Assembly (NCBI GenBank): GCA_023053685.1
Contig: JALIGW010000010.1
Coordinates: 13,127,919-13,191,918 of the forward strand
From: Diadophis punctatus similis
Taxonomy: Eukaryota > Chordata > Lepidosauria > Squamata > Dipsadidae
Length of the DNA: 64,000 nucleotides
Direction: 5' to 3'
Shown: positions 55,616 through 64,000 of the stretch, piece by piece
How the letters are laid out: the number at the start of each line of letters is the position of its first letter
How positions within the stretch are numbered: position 1 is the stretch's first letter
Program-made: the position numbers and the translations under genes
The notes under the pieces: generated by a model
What the model saw: the letters and a program-made list of their open reading frames with translations, nothing else
The model's database searches: none
Told to the model about the DNA's origin: nothing

Positions 55616-56220
55616 CTGGGGCTCGCAGCGGCAATTTCTTACCGCTGGTGTCGAAGGGAAAGGGAGTCACGGGGGGAACAGCCAGCCAACAACCACTTAA
55701 GTTTAACAGCGCACGATGGCGGGAAGAAGGACAGCCGGGTCGGGCTCGTCTGTCTGCCCTCTCGCCCTCGGCTGGCACAGAGACCCAGTGAACAAAGAGG
55801 CAAACAGGGAGGGAGGGAAGAGAGAGACTGAGAGATATTAGCACAGAGCTAGCCTGATCATACGGAGTAGGGCGGCGGCGATGGACCATGCTCCGGCACC
55901 ACCTCCTTCTCCAGTTCCCTCCGGCTTAGCTCCTCCTGCCCCCGGCGGTGGCGCCCTCAGCACCGAGGCTGTATGATCAGGCTAGCCCTGAGCAAATATC
56001 TGTTAGTCTCTCTCTTCCCTCCCTCCCTGTTTGCCTCTTTGTTTGCTGGGTCTCCGTGCCAGCCGAGGGTGAGAGGGCAGACAGATGAGCCCGACCCAGC
56101 TGTCTTCCTTCCCGCCGTCGTGTGCTGTTAAACTTAAGTGGTCGTTGGCTGGCCGTTCTCTCCCGTGACTCCCTTTCCCTTCGACACCAGCGGGAAGAAA
56201 CTGCCGCTGCGAGCAGGAGA
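55616..56220. repeat. 600-bp inverted repeat with CpG-rich loop
   Basis: The arm at 55620-55878 (CAGCGGCAATTTCTTACCGC..AGCCTGATCATAC) is inversely repeated at 55970-56218 (GTATGATCAGGCTAG..GCGGGAAGAAACTGCCGCTG). The loop (about 55879-55969) is GC-rich. Confidence 0.85.
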
Positions 56221-56574
56221 CAGGGGCGGCCACAGATGTCTTAAGCACTGCCTTGCACTCTCCAGCGCGCAATCTTGCAACGCCCCGCCCCTTAGCTGAT
56301 GCCTTTAAAGCTCAGCCACCAGGCATCACAAACGCCTCTCGCCGAATGGCACCTCTCCCGACCAATCGGAGGGCTTGGGCAAGTTGAGCCGATATGGCAA
56401 GGCTTGTGGCGGGGGGAGAGCTGAGGATGCCAGGGCGACCCCTGGGAAATGGTTGTTCGACCCCCAAAGGGGTCGCGACCCCCAGGTTGGAAACCGCTGT
56501 TTTAACCAATTGTTCATCTTATGTTGTATGCCGCCTAGAGTCCCTAGGGAGTTGGGCGGCCTATAAGATTGAAT

Positions 56575-56576
56575 AA

Positions 56577-56675
<99 letters not shown>

Positions 56676-56680
56676 AACAA
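56575..56680 (+). repeat. (AATA)n LINE tail
   Basis: About 25 uninterrupted AAAT units ending the LINE begun at 49925. Confidence 0.95.
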
Positions 56681-56690
56681 ACAAACAAAT

Positions 56691-57110
56691 AAAACTGTGC
56701 TGGAGATGTCTCTTCATGTGTCTGATTAGGGGTTGAGGGAGGAAAGTTCTCATGTACGGCCAGGCTGGATGGACATGTTTACAGCCTGCTCAAGGTCAAC
56801 GGCTTCGGCAGACCAGATGTGGAAGCTCCACCTGGACGTGTGCCCACATGACATCTTGGGGCACCGGGATTGGATGATTTGCCCGGGGGATTATGTGGGG
56901 AGGGGTTTGGGATTATTTCTATATGCCATTTACACACCTTTCGCCTCAGATCTTGCTTTCATTTTGTCGCTATCAGTTCTTATCTAGTAAAAGTACTCTT
57001 CTCTAACATTATGGAGTTGGGGTTTTTCTTTCCTGGATTTTGAATGGAAGCACACCTGACAATCCTGTTAGATCTGGCAGAGGCATGCTCTGGGTCCTGT
57101 CCATCAGGGA
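56691..57110. other. CXorf58-like intron, nothing firmly recognised
   Basis: Moderate GC content, probably part of an old repeat, but no diagnostic motif was found. Confidence 0.35.
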
Positions 57111-57445
57111 GTGTCATCTGGTGGGGGGGGGGGCAGGAAGAAAGCCTTTTCTGTCATGGCCCTGTGGAACATTACTCCTCTAGACCAGACTTACTCTGCC
57201 GGCCTTTTGTTGAGTCTTGAAGACCTGGTTTTGTTGTTGAGCCTTAGGCCCTGGACATATGGGAAACTGCTGTATGGGGTAATATTAATTGTCATTGTTG
57301 GTTGTTCTTTTACAGCTGTTATTTTTCTTATTTACAATTTATATTATTTACAATTTAATTATATTGTTTTTATCCTGTTTTTATTAGCCACCCAAATCAT
57401 ATATTTGAGATGAACAGCCAAATTAAACAAACAAACAAATAACAT
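57111..57445 (+). repeat. Old L2-type LINE 3' end
   Basis: KKAFSVMALWN followed by LLLSLEDL is a decayed version of the LINE C-terminal RAFSVGAPSLWNQLPPE..LLAFRKA seen at 60630. It ends in an A-rich AACAAACAAACAAAT tail. More diverged than the other LINE copies. Confidence 0.5.
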
Positions 57446-57484
57446 TAGTAGGTTAGGTTTAATAAATTGCAGTGTTTGGGATTA

Positions 57485-58211
57485 CTGTATTTTTCGGACT
57501 ATAAGACGCATCCAGACTATAAGATGCACCTAGCTTTTCGGGAGGAAAACAAGAAAAAAAATCTGCCTCTGCCTCCCAGCAATTTGCCTCCTTGCAGCAA
57601 ACAGCCTGGTCAGCTTCAGCACAGCCTGATTTAGTACGAGCAGCTGATTGGTAGTTGGATCTGCCTCCCGGAATACCACCAATCAGCTGTTCCAGGCTGT
57701 GAGGATCGCTGCCCCCTTTAGCGCTGCCGCCCCCCCATTGCCACTGCCACCTATCGCCACCTCCGCATGCCCCATTTTCAGCCTCCATGCATCCCGTTTT
57801 CAGCCTCCGCGCACCCCATTTTTGGCCTCTGCACGTCCTGTTTTGACTTGTTCCTGCTGGCTGGAACAGGCCAAAAACAGGATGCACGGAGGCCAAAAAT
57901 GGGGCACATGGAGGGGTTGATAGGTGGCAGCAGTGATGGGCAGCGCCGGCACCTATGGGTGGCGGCGATCCCCGCAGCCTGGAACAGCTGATTGGTGGTA
58001 TTCCAGAAGGCAGATCCAACCGCCAGTCAGCTGCTTGTGCTAAATCAGACTGCGCTGAAGCTGACCAGGCTGTTTGCTGTTTGCTGCAAGGAGGCAAATT
58101 GCTGGGAGGCAGAGGCTGAATGGTGGGGGTTGGCGGGTGAGCAGGGCTTCGGCAACATTCGCTCTATAAGACACACAGACATTTCCACCCACTACAGTCC
58201 GAAAAATACAG
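57485..58211. mobile_element. TA-flanked foldback element ('TTTTTCGGACTATAAGACG' family)
   Basis: Termini CTGTATTTTTCGGACTATAA and CAGTCCGAAAAATACAG flank TA on both sides (57483-57484, 58212-58213). Long inverted arms pair 57568-57725 (CTGCCTCTGCCTCCCAGCAA) with 57965-58120 (TTGCTGGGAGGCAGAGGC). The middle repeats a GCCCCATTTT(C/T)(A/G)GCCTC block. Non-coding. Confidence 0.85.
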
Positions 58212-58346
58212 TATATTGTAGTTACAAATATGATATTTCCATTGGTATTAATTCTTATCTGTCTTTTTACAAATAAAAGTAAAAGGGAAGAAAGACATTC
58301 CAAAGAAAATTAGCAATTAAATTTGGTGACAATTGACATTATTTAC

Positions 58347-58576
58347 CTAATTTGACAAACAGCCAAGATTTGAGCACGACATGTCTCTTCGTTCTGTGGT
58401 TTCAGCAACAGAAATGGAAGTTCGGCTTTAAGTCTAGCAGACAGCTTCCCAGACTGTGCATAATCCATGATGTCATACACTATCATTGCTCTAGGCCAAT
58501 TTTCCAATGTCAGCCTTCTCCAACAATTATGTCTGCCACCATAATATGCTGGAGTTTCATCCATATGACTGGCATA
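58347..58576 (-). CDS. CXorf58: CXorf58-like gene, internal exon
   Basis: On the minus strand: acceptor GGCTTTCTAG, 230 bp, donor TTAG|gtaaat. It encodes YASHMDETPAYYGGRHNCWR to ILAVCQI plus two bases of an Arg codon completed by the exon at 38901-39042. The frame is fully open and contains LTLENWPRAMIVYDIMDY and an acidic-leucine stretch. It lies 135 bp from a foldback element. Upstream it joins in phase 0 to 61996-62127 (DYMQ then YASH). No known catalytic motif. Confidence 0.78.
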
Positions 58577-58649
58577 CTAGAAAGCCATAAAGAAACAACA
58601 TTTATGAAATGTTAATTATAATCCAATTAATTTTGGGTAGCTTAATTAT

Positions 58650-59790
58650 GTATTTATTTTATTCATTTATTAAATTTATATGGCTGCCCATCTCACTTGC
58701 ATATGATTCTCGGTGGCATATATAGTTAAACATAAGTAAAACCATAATCTTCTACCATTAAAAACAATGAAAACCTACATTTAAAATACAATAATACAAA
58801 GACAGAGGAGAATGCACTGTAGCAATATAACCATTTAATAGGCTCTATGAGATCCCAAAGACTGATGCACATCCATGTTTTAAGGATTCTTCTGGTAGGC
58901 CAGAAAAGTTGGGGCCAATCTCACCTCGGGTGGGAGGAAATGATGTATCAAAGGGTGGGTACAACAGCAGAAAAAAGTCTCTTTCTGGTTCCTGCTAAAC
59001 AAAGCTCCTTGATCAACGGAACCCACAACATGCCCTTCTGCTGGACCTGATGGGATGGGTAGATGTAATTGGGGAGAAGTGGCCCCCTTAAACAACCTGG
59101 TCCCACATGATATAGGGCTTTACAGGTCATACCAGCATCATGAATTGGACTTGGAAGCAAATCGGCAGCCAATGCATCTTGCAGAGCATAGGTGTGACAA
59201 GTGCAGTTCATAGAGTACCTGTAATTGCCCACCCTGCTGCAATCTGTACCAGTTGAAGCTTCCAGATACTCTTCAAGGGCAGCCCCATGTAAAGCACATT
59301 TAGTAATCTATTTGAAAGGAGACCAGGGCATGAGTGACTGAGAGTAGGGCTTCCTAATACAGGAGTGGGTGCAACTGGTGCTTAACATGAAGCTGTGCAA
59401 AGGGATTACTGACCATTACTGACACCTGTTTTTTGAGCAGGAGCTGTGAGTCTTGAAGGACTCCCAGATTGTGCACCAGGTCTATTTATGATAGTGCAAC
59501 TCCATCCATCATCAAGTATGCTAAATCCCCAGATAGAGAAGTTCCCAAAGCCATTTAAGTCATGCCAGCGTTCAGTTTTTTGTTCCAGATCTCCATAGCT
59601 TCAAGGCAACAAAAGAAGACATGAATAGAACCACTCAGTTCACCGGTAATGGAAAAATATAACTGGGTATCATCAACACATTGATGTTATGACCCCCATG
59701 CTGACTCCACACTGACAGATGATTTCACCCAGTAGATTCATATAGATGTTAAATAGGAATGGGAAAGTACAGAGTAATGCTGTGCTTCAA
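58650..59790 (-). repeat. Old interspersed repeat, family unassigned, copy 2
   Basis: Starts with AATTTATATGGCTGCCCATCTCAC, an end often seen on amniote LINE-like repeats, and continues through the blocks shared with 40065-40745. Low similarity; class uncertain. Confidence 0.45.
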
Positions 59791-59807
59791 TGGTTAGATG
59801 GCCTAGA

Positions 59808-60080
59808 CTAGGGGAGGGTTCCAAATTTTTTTACTATCACTCTGTGGGCGTGGCTTAATTTTGTGGACGTGGCTTAATTTTGTGGGAGTGGCTTGACGGT
59901 CATGTGACCAGGTAGGAGTGGCTTGATGATCATGTGACTGAGTGGGCGTGGCCAACTCAATATCATTCACAGCAAGGTGGGGTGGCACCTTGCTGTGAGT
60001 GACATCGAGTTGACCACGCCCACTCAGTCACATGACCGATGCTGCAGAGACAGGGCGATTTCCTATGTACCTCCCCCCCT
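59808..60080. repeat. Foldback repeat with 50-bp palindromic arms
   Basis: Repeated GTGGGCGTGGCTTAATTTTG units lead into TCATGTGACTGAGTGGGCGT..CACAGCAAGG, inversely repeated as CCTTGCTGTGAGTGACATCG..ACGCCCACTCAGTCACATGA, with a 10-base spacer near 59983. Confidence 0.7.
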
Positions 60081-60284
60081 TTGGGCTGACAAAATAAAAG
60101 CCTGTCTGCCGAGCACTCCAGTCTGGAAAACGTTTAATAAGCTCCAAACTGTTGCTGCAAGCCTGGGTTTTGTGTTGGGGTGGTTTTTGCCAGAAGACCC
60201 TCAAAAATGCACTATTTTTAATACAATTTCTGCACTGCCAAATCTTACCGTACTGTGGTCGTCGGGGATGCCCAAGTAAATGCG

Positions 60285-60935
60285 CTCTACATGCAATGCG
60301 CTCTACATGGGGCTACCCTTGAAGAGTATCCGGAGACTACAATTGGTGCAAAATGCAGCTGCACGTGCCGTGGTGGGTGTGCCTAGGTACACCCACATAA
60401 CACCTGTTCTCCGCCAGCTGCATTGGTTGCCCATTAGTCTCCGGATCCAATTTAAGGTGTTGGTCGTTACCTTTAAAGCCCTACATGGCTCAGGGCCAGG
60501 TTACCTTCGGGACCGCATCCTGCCGCATACCTCCCTACGACCGGTTAGGTCCCACAGAGTTGGTCTCCTCCAGGTCCCATCGACCAAACAATGTCGGTTG
60601 GCGGGGCCTAGGGGGAGAGCCTTCTCTGTGGGAGCTCCCTCCCTATGGAACCAACTTCCTCCGGAGATGAGAGCCATCCCCACCCTGCTGGCCTTCCGTA
60701 AAGCAATAAAAACTTGGCTCTTCCGGCAGGCGGGGTGAAAGTGAGACCGAGCAGATTATCTCCGGGTCTCCCCCCTTGTTATGAATGTTGGAGATTTTCT
60801 TTTAATTTTTATATATTTTTAAATTGTTATATGTTTTTACTGTAATAGATTTTGACATGCTGTGAGCCGCCCAGAGTCCCCCGGGAGTTAGGCGGCATAC
60901 AAATCTATTAAATTAAATTAAATTAAATTAAAGAA
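60285..60935 (+). mobile_element. 5'-truncated CR1/L2-group LINE 3' end
   Basis: Encodes an open C-terminal ORF2 segment from ALYMGLPLKSIRRLQLVQN to AIKTWLFRQAG with a natural stop at 60738, then GAGCCGCCCAGAGTCCCCC and an AAATT tail. It is the least disrupted copy of this C-terminus in the window, so probably the youngest. The first few bases are a short duplication (CAATGCGCTCTACATG). Confidence 0.9.
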
Positions 60936-60949
60936 CCGCACTGGCTCAG

Positions 60950-61667
60950 CTCAGGGTGTCTGTGAGGAGCAAAAGGGGAAGCCAAGGCGCTCACCCCACA
61001 GCGGCCAACTTAGCGCTCTCGCTCCCGTGTGCGCTTTCAGAGCCGCGGTGTCTGCCTCCAAATCCTTGCGGGACACACACACACACACACACACACAGAG
61101 CTGGAAGACGTTTCCTTAAATCGCCGCCAAACTCATCGTTGGGAGTGTCAGGCTAGTTCAAAATATACGAGAAGTCTTGGGCAAAGCTCTTCCAAAGTTT
61201 GGCCAAGTTGATGCTGCCAACAATGAGTTTGGTGGCGATCTAAGGAAACGTCTTCCAACTCTTCAAAAATTACTTTAAAGTACCCGAGTGCAAAAGTAGC
61301 AACAGTGGGGGCGACAGGGGCATGTGTGTTTGTATCTCTTTCCCTTCCATTGCTGACTCTGGGAGGGATTGTTTCTTGCCGTGCTCCCCCCCCCTCTCTC
61401 CCTTCCATTGATGACTCTGGGAGGCATCGTTTTTGCCCTGCTCCCCACTCTCTCTCTCTCTCCCTTCCATTGCTGACTCTGGGAGGCATCGTTTTTGCTG
61501 CAACCATCATAAATACATGCTGGTCCCAAGTACCTGAATTTTGATCATGTGACCACAGGGAATCTGTGGTAGTCATAAGTGCGAGGACTGGTCGTAAGTC
61601 ACTTTTTCAGTATTGTAACTTTGAATGGTTGCTAAATAATTGGTGATAAGTCAAGGACTATCTGTAT
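60950..61667. mobile_element. TIR element, 'CTCGACTTACGACC' family, with internal foldback and 60-bp repeats
   Basis: The right end GTCAAGGACTATCTGTAT and the preceding GTCGTAAGTCACTTTTTCAG belong to the family at 12739. Inside, GAGCTGGAAGACGTTTCCTT (61098) is inversely repeated as AAGGAAACGTCTTCCAACTC (to 61262). A block of about 60 bp (CCCTTCCATTGCTGACTCTG) occurs three times at 61345, 61402 and 61465. A CA run lies at 61073-61096. The left end is not defined. Confidence 0.6.
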
Positions 61668-61995
61668 TTTCAAATCTCTAAAGAGTTGTCAAAGAATATC
61701 AGGGCCTGTTTTCTATGGTATTGTCCCAGAATGTAAGATATGAAGTGATGATTTTAAGTTACAGGAAGTAGATTTTGATTTAATATTAGGAAAAAACTTC
61801 TTAACAGCAAGAGCAGTTTAACAGTTGAACCATTTATCACAAATGCTACATGTCCTTTCAACAGAACCATTCAAGAACTATGTATTGAAAATGCTTTTAA
61901 TTTGCATTCTAAGGAGATTCGACTTGACTGAATGGAATTTTAGTATTTTTTAATTACATAATCCCATGTGATTGATAAATCTAAACACTGCTTAC
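61668..61995. other. CXorf58-like intron, no feature seen
   Basis: AT-rich intron leading to the next exon. Confidence 0.5.
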
Positions 61996-62127
61996 TTGCA
62001 TATAATCTCTTATTGTAGCAATATCTATTTCATCTGTTATTCCATGCCTTTTATTCTGAAGTTCATCTTGAAGAATCTGGTTGTAATACATCCGATATCC
62101 CATTAATTTGCAAGCATCAACAGCTGC
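61996..62127 (-). CDS. CXorf58: CXorf58-like gene, internal exon
   Basis: On the minus strand: acceptor TATTTTCTAG, 132 bp (44 codons), donor CAA|gtaagc. It encodes AAVDACKLMGYRMYYNQILQ to ATIRDYMQ, fully open. The AVDACKLMG segment is the most family-like part by eye. Both ends are phase 0, joining ESK of 63573-63684 and YASH of 58347-58576. Confidence 0.78.
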
Positions 62128-62842
62128 CTAGAAAATATTAGAAAATATAAAGTAAAAAAGTAATAATATTTCACTAAGAATGAGTTCAGATGCTTAATGG
62201 AAAATATTCTTATTCCTACAATAAAAGGGCATTTCCTCTTCCCTCACAAATCTACCCCAACATCCAATTTAGCACATCATGGGGAGCCAATATACTGAAA
62301 ACTTGATAACTCAATGTTCTCTCCCATACCATTTTTGGGGTGGGGGAGAGGGACAGAATTAGGTAAAACATGGTGGCCATTTAAATTCTGCCCATTTAAA
62401 TTCCCATTTATCTGTTTGTGAAAACCTTTCTTTTTATTATTTTCAAACTATGGAATGAAATCCTTTGTAAATTATATTCAACATGCACTTCTCTGCCTTC
62501 AGAAAAGCAACCAAGACACCACATATTTTAACTGTTACCATATTTTGCCATATTTTAACTGATAGTTATTTTAAATCTTAGTTTTCTATATTTCACTATT
62601 TTAAGTATTGTTATTGATACTAAGCAATATTTTTTAAATAATTACTGAGCAGAAAAGCATAATATAAATCAAGTAAGTACAATTTGAGGAATAAATAAAT
62701 GATTTTTTTTACTATCAAGGTTTACATTTCTAAGATAGTTATTTACCAAGCAATATCTTAGCACTGCTGCTATAGTTGGATCTCCATATTCATGTATTTT
62801 GTGGTGGCAGTGGTGAAATTTATTATACTAATCTTTTACACC
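62128..62842. other. CXorf58-like intron, no feature seen
   Basis: AT-rich intron, no recognised repeat. Confidence 0.5.
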
Positions 62843-62937
62843 AGGTTTCTCAACCTTGGCAACTTGAAGATGTGTGGACTTCAACTCCCAGAATTTCCTA
62901 GCCACAGATCTTCAAGTTGTCAAGGTTGAGAAATACT
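62843..62937. mobile_element. Small foldback MITE ('CTTCAACTCCCAGAATT' family), copy 2
   Basis: GGTTTCTCAACCTTGGCAAC and its inverse GTTGTCAAGGTTGAGAAA enclose CTTCAACTCCCAGAATTTCC. Same family as 53545. Confidence 0.8.
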
Positions 62938-63572
62938 ATTTTACATACAGGCCTGAAATCACGCCTGTGCCACCATTTCCTCATCCACTCTTGGCTTCAT
63001 CTCGCCAGTGCCAGATGGAGGACTTGTTGAGCTGCTTATGCTCAGGTGGCTGGTCAAGCTGTCACCAAAATGACTGCTAGAGGAGGTGGTGAGCACCCTC
63101 TCCCTCTGTCGCCCAGACTGAATGAATGTATTTTCTTTTTGGGACTTCAGACCACATGATTTTAGGTTACAGGTCACATCTGAAGTGTGTAGACATACAT
63201 AAAAACATCTGGGACTATTTGAGCAGGAGTACAGATTTTTGTGGAATTTCACATATTTTGCAGGAAACATTGACATTTAATCCTTGAGAATTCAGAGATC
63301 CAACTATATTCCTAAAATAACCATTTTTTAAAAAAAACCTGAAATAATTCTTTCACCCTCAAGAACCACCTGTTTAAAAGAGTTTTAACAGATATATTAA
63401 AAGGTAAAGGCATCCTCAAATCATATTTGATTAAATATTAAATAATGCTTAAATTTGCAAGTTATAACAAGTATGTTACATGTCTACTCTAGCTGAAATA
63501 ACATATGATAGATATTAAACGTGCAAAAAAGTTTGGATAAATAGAAAATAATCAAAACCAACAGTAGATTAC
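62938..63572. other. CXorf58-like intron, no feature seen
   Basis: No repeat family recognised. Confidence 0.5.
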
Positions 63573-63684
63573 CTTACTTTCTGATGTTATTACTCTTTTC
63601 CCACTGATATATTGGTTGTTTTTGGTTCTTGATTTACAAAATATTTTAAATATAATAAAAGGGGGAAAATCAGATCCAGCAAAT
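63573..63684 (-). CDS. CXorf58: CXorf58-like gene, most 5' exon visible
   Basis: On the minus strand: a strong polypyrimidine acceptor (TTTCCTCCCTTCAG), 112 bp, donor AAG|gtaatc. The first base completes a codon from an exon outside the window; 37 codons follow, FAGSDFPPFIIFKIF to QYISGKRVITSESK. The frame is open and joins AAVDACKLMG of the next exon in phase 0. It is weaker than the other exons because it is short, but splice sites, phase and reading frame all agree. Confidence 0.68.
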
Positions 63685-64000
63685 CTGAAGGGAGGAAATA
63701 TCAAAATTGAACAACTATTTTTATGTAAATTTTATTTTTTATGTTCTGCCTTAGAAGTCATAAACTCATTTAAGCATTTCCTATTCAAACAATATGATTC
63801 ATAATTATTTTAAACATTTTTATATGGCTGTAAATTAAGGCAACCAAAAGAACTACATTTCTGATTTAAGCACAATGTAGAAATAAATGAGTCTGCTTTC
63901 TTTATCATAATCTGAGTCAGCATACATACTTTATGCAAAAATTCCTTTTGGTAATTGACTCTATTACAGTAAATATTTTCCTGCTATGAAGAGAAACAAT
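63685..64000. other. Right-edge intron of CXorf58-like gene
   Basis: AT-rich; no exon seen. The first exons of the gene must lie further right. Confidence 0.5.

Larger units (their letters stand above)
53444..56425. other. 3-kb insert within SPIN (gene fragment, repeats, palindrome)
   Basis: ATGCCAG occurs at both junctions with SPIN (about 53437-53443 and 56426-56432), either a 7-bp duplication or microhomology. From left to right the insert holds a small foldback MITE, TTTC and TTCC tracts, a GC-rich region with a MAP4K2-like first coding exon, and a 600-bp inverted repeat. No single transposon end explains the whole segment. Confidence 0.6.
53222..56499. mobile_element. SPIN (hAT) element carrying a 3-kb foreign insert
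   Basis: Left end CAGTGGTTCCCAACCTTTCT and the following 215 bp (CATAAAATTATTTTCGTTGC, GCATAGTGATTAATCACAAA) match the SPIN non-autonomous family. The right end (GACCCCCAAAGGGGTCGCG to GGTTGGAAACCGCTG) completes it. Flanks ATTTAACC (53214-53221) and TTTTAACC (56500-56507) form an 8-bp duplication with one mismatch, and both sit in the LINE 3' UTR, which confirms that it is one element. Confidence 0.88.
49925..56690 (+). mobile_element. CR1/L2-group LINE copy 2, with 5' monomers and a nested SPIN
   Basis: The 5' UTR has three related units of 171-183 bp (CCATCTG anchors at 49971, 50154, 50325). ORF2 follows (51180-53115), then the 3' UTR, broken at 53221 by the SPIN element, resumes at 56508 with TGTATGCCGCCTAGAGTCCC and the AATA tail to about 56680. 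The element has two internal deletions in ORF2 (see the ORF2 entry). Confidence 0.75.

Overview
This is vertebrate nuclear DNA, most likely from a snake. The reasons are spliced host exons with consensus splice sites, a Sauria-type SINE, abundant CR1/L2-type and L1 LINEs, hAT and Tc1/mariner DNA transposons including SPIN, a chromodomain Ty3/Gypsy element, and an AATAG microsatellite attached to the 3' end of a LINE, a hallmark reported for advanced snakes. Nothing in it is bacterial or viral in origin apart from old LTR-element copies.

Two host genes are supported. KLHL15 runs on the + strand. One exon (CDS 7083-7787) and a second exon (17841-18950) join in phase 0 to encode 604 residues, the size of the human CUL3 adaptor. 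Its long 3' UTR probably runs to a poly(A) signal at 27825 and is loaded with transposons. Converging on it from the right is a minus-strand gene with five phase-compatible exons (63573-63684, 61996-62127, 58347-58576, 38901-39042, 28849-28995), about 253 residues to the stop. I read it as the CXorf58 orthologue, because CXorf58 is the convergent neighbour of KLHL15 in mammals. Its first exons lie beyond the right edge.

The rest is layered mobile DNA. 1-7 kb: a hAT foldback element and a near full-length CR1/L2-type LINE. 8.7-17.6 kb (KLHL15 intron): a Sauria SINE split by an ORF1-only L1 (itself hit by a mariner), three copies of one TIR element (one hit by an L1), and a hAT. 19-28 kb (KLHL15 3' UTR): a Tigger-like foldback with satellite arms, hAT elements, a Tc1 element and a SINE. 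29-58 kb (one side of the CXorf58 introns): an L1 flanked by a 208-bp direct repeat and hosting a foldback element and an L2; a chromodomain Gypsy lacking integrase; palindromic arrays; a second Gypsy remnant; and an L2 LINE containing a SPIN element that in turn contains a 3-kb insert with the first coding exon of a MAP4K2-like kinase. 57-64 kb: more foldbacks, L2 3' ends and the 5'-most CXorf58 exons visible.

There is no gene cluster acting as a system. The most interesting structures are the SPIN-embedded kinase exon, the L1 with a 208-bp flanking duplication, the ORF1-only L1, the two internally fused chromodomain Gypsy copies, and the satellite-armed foldback elements.
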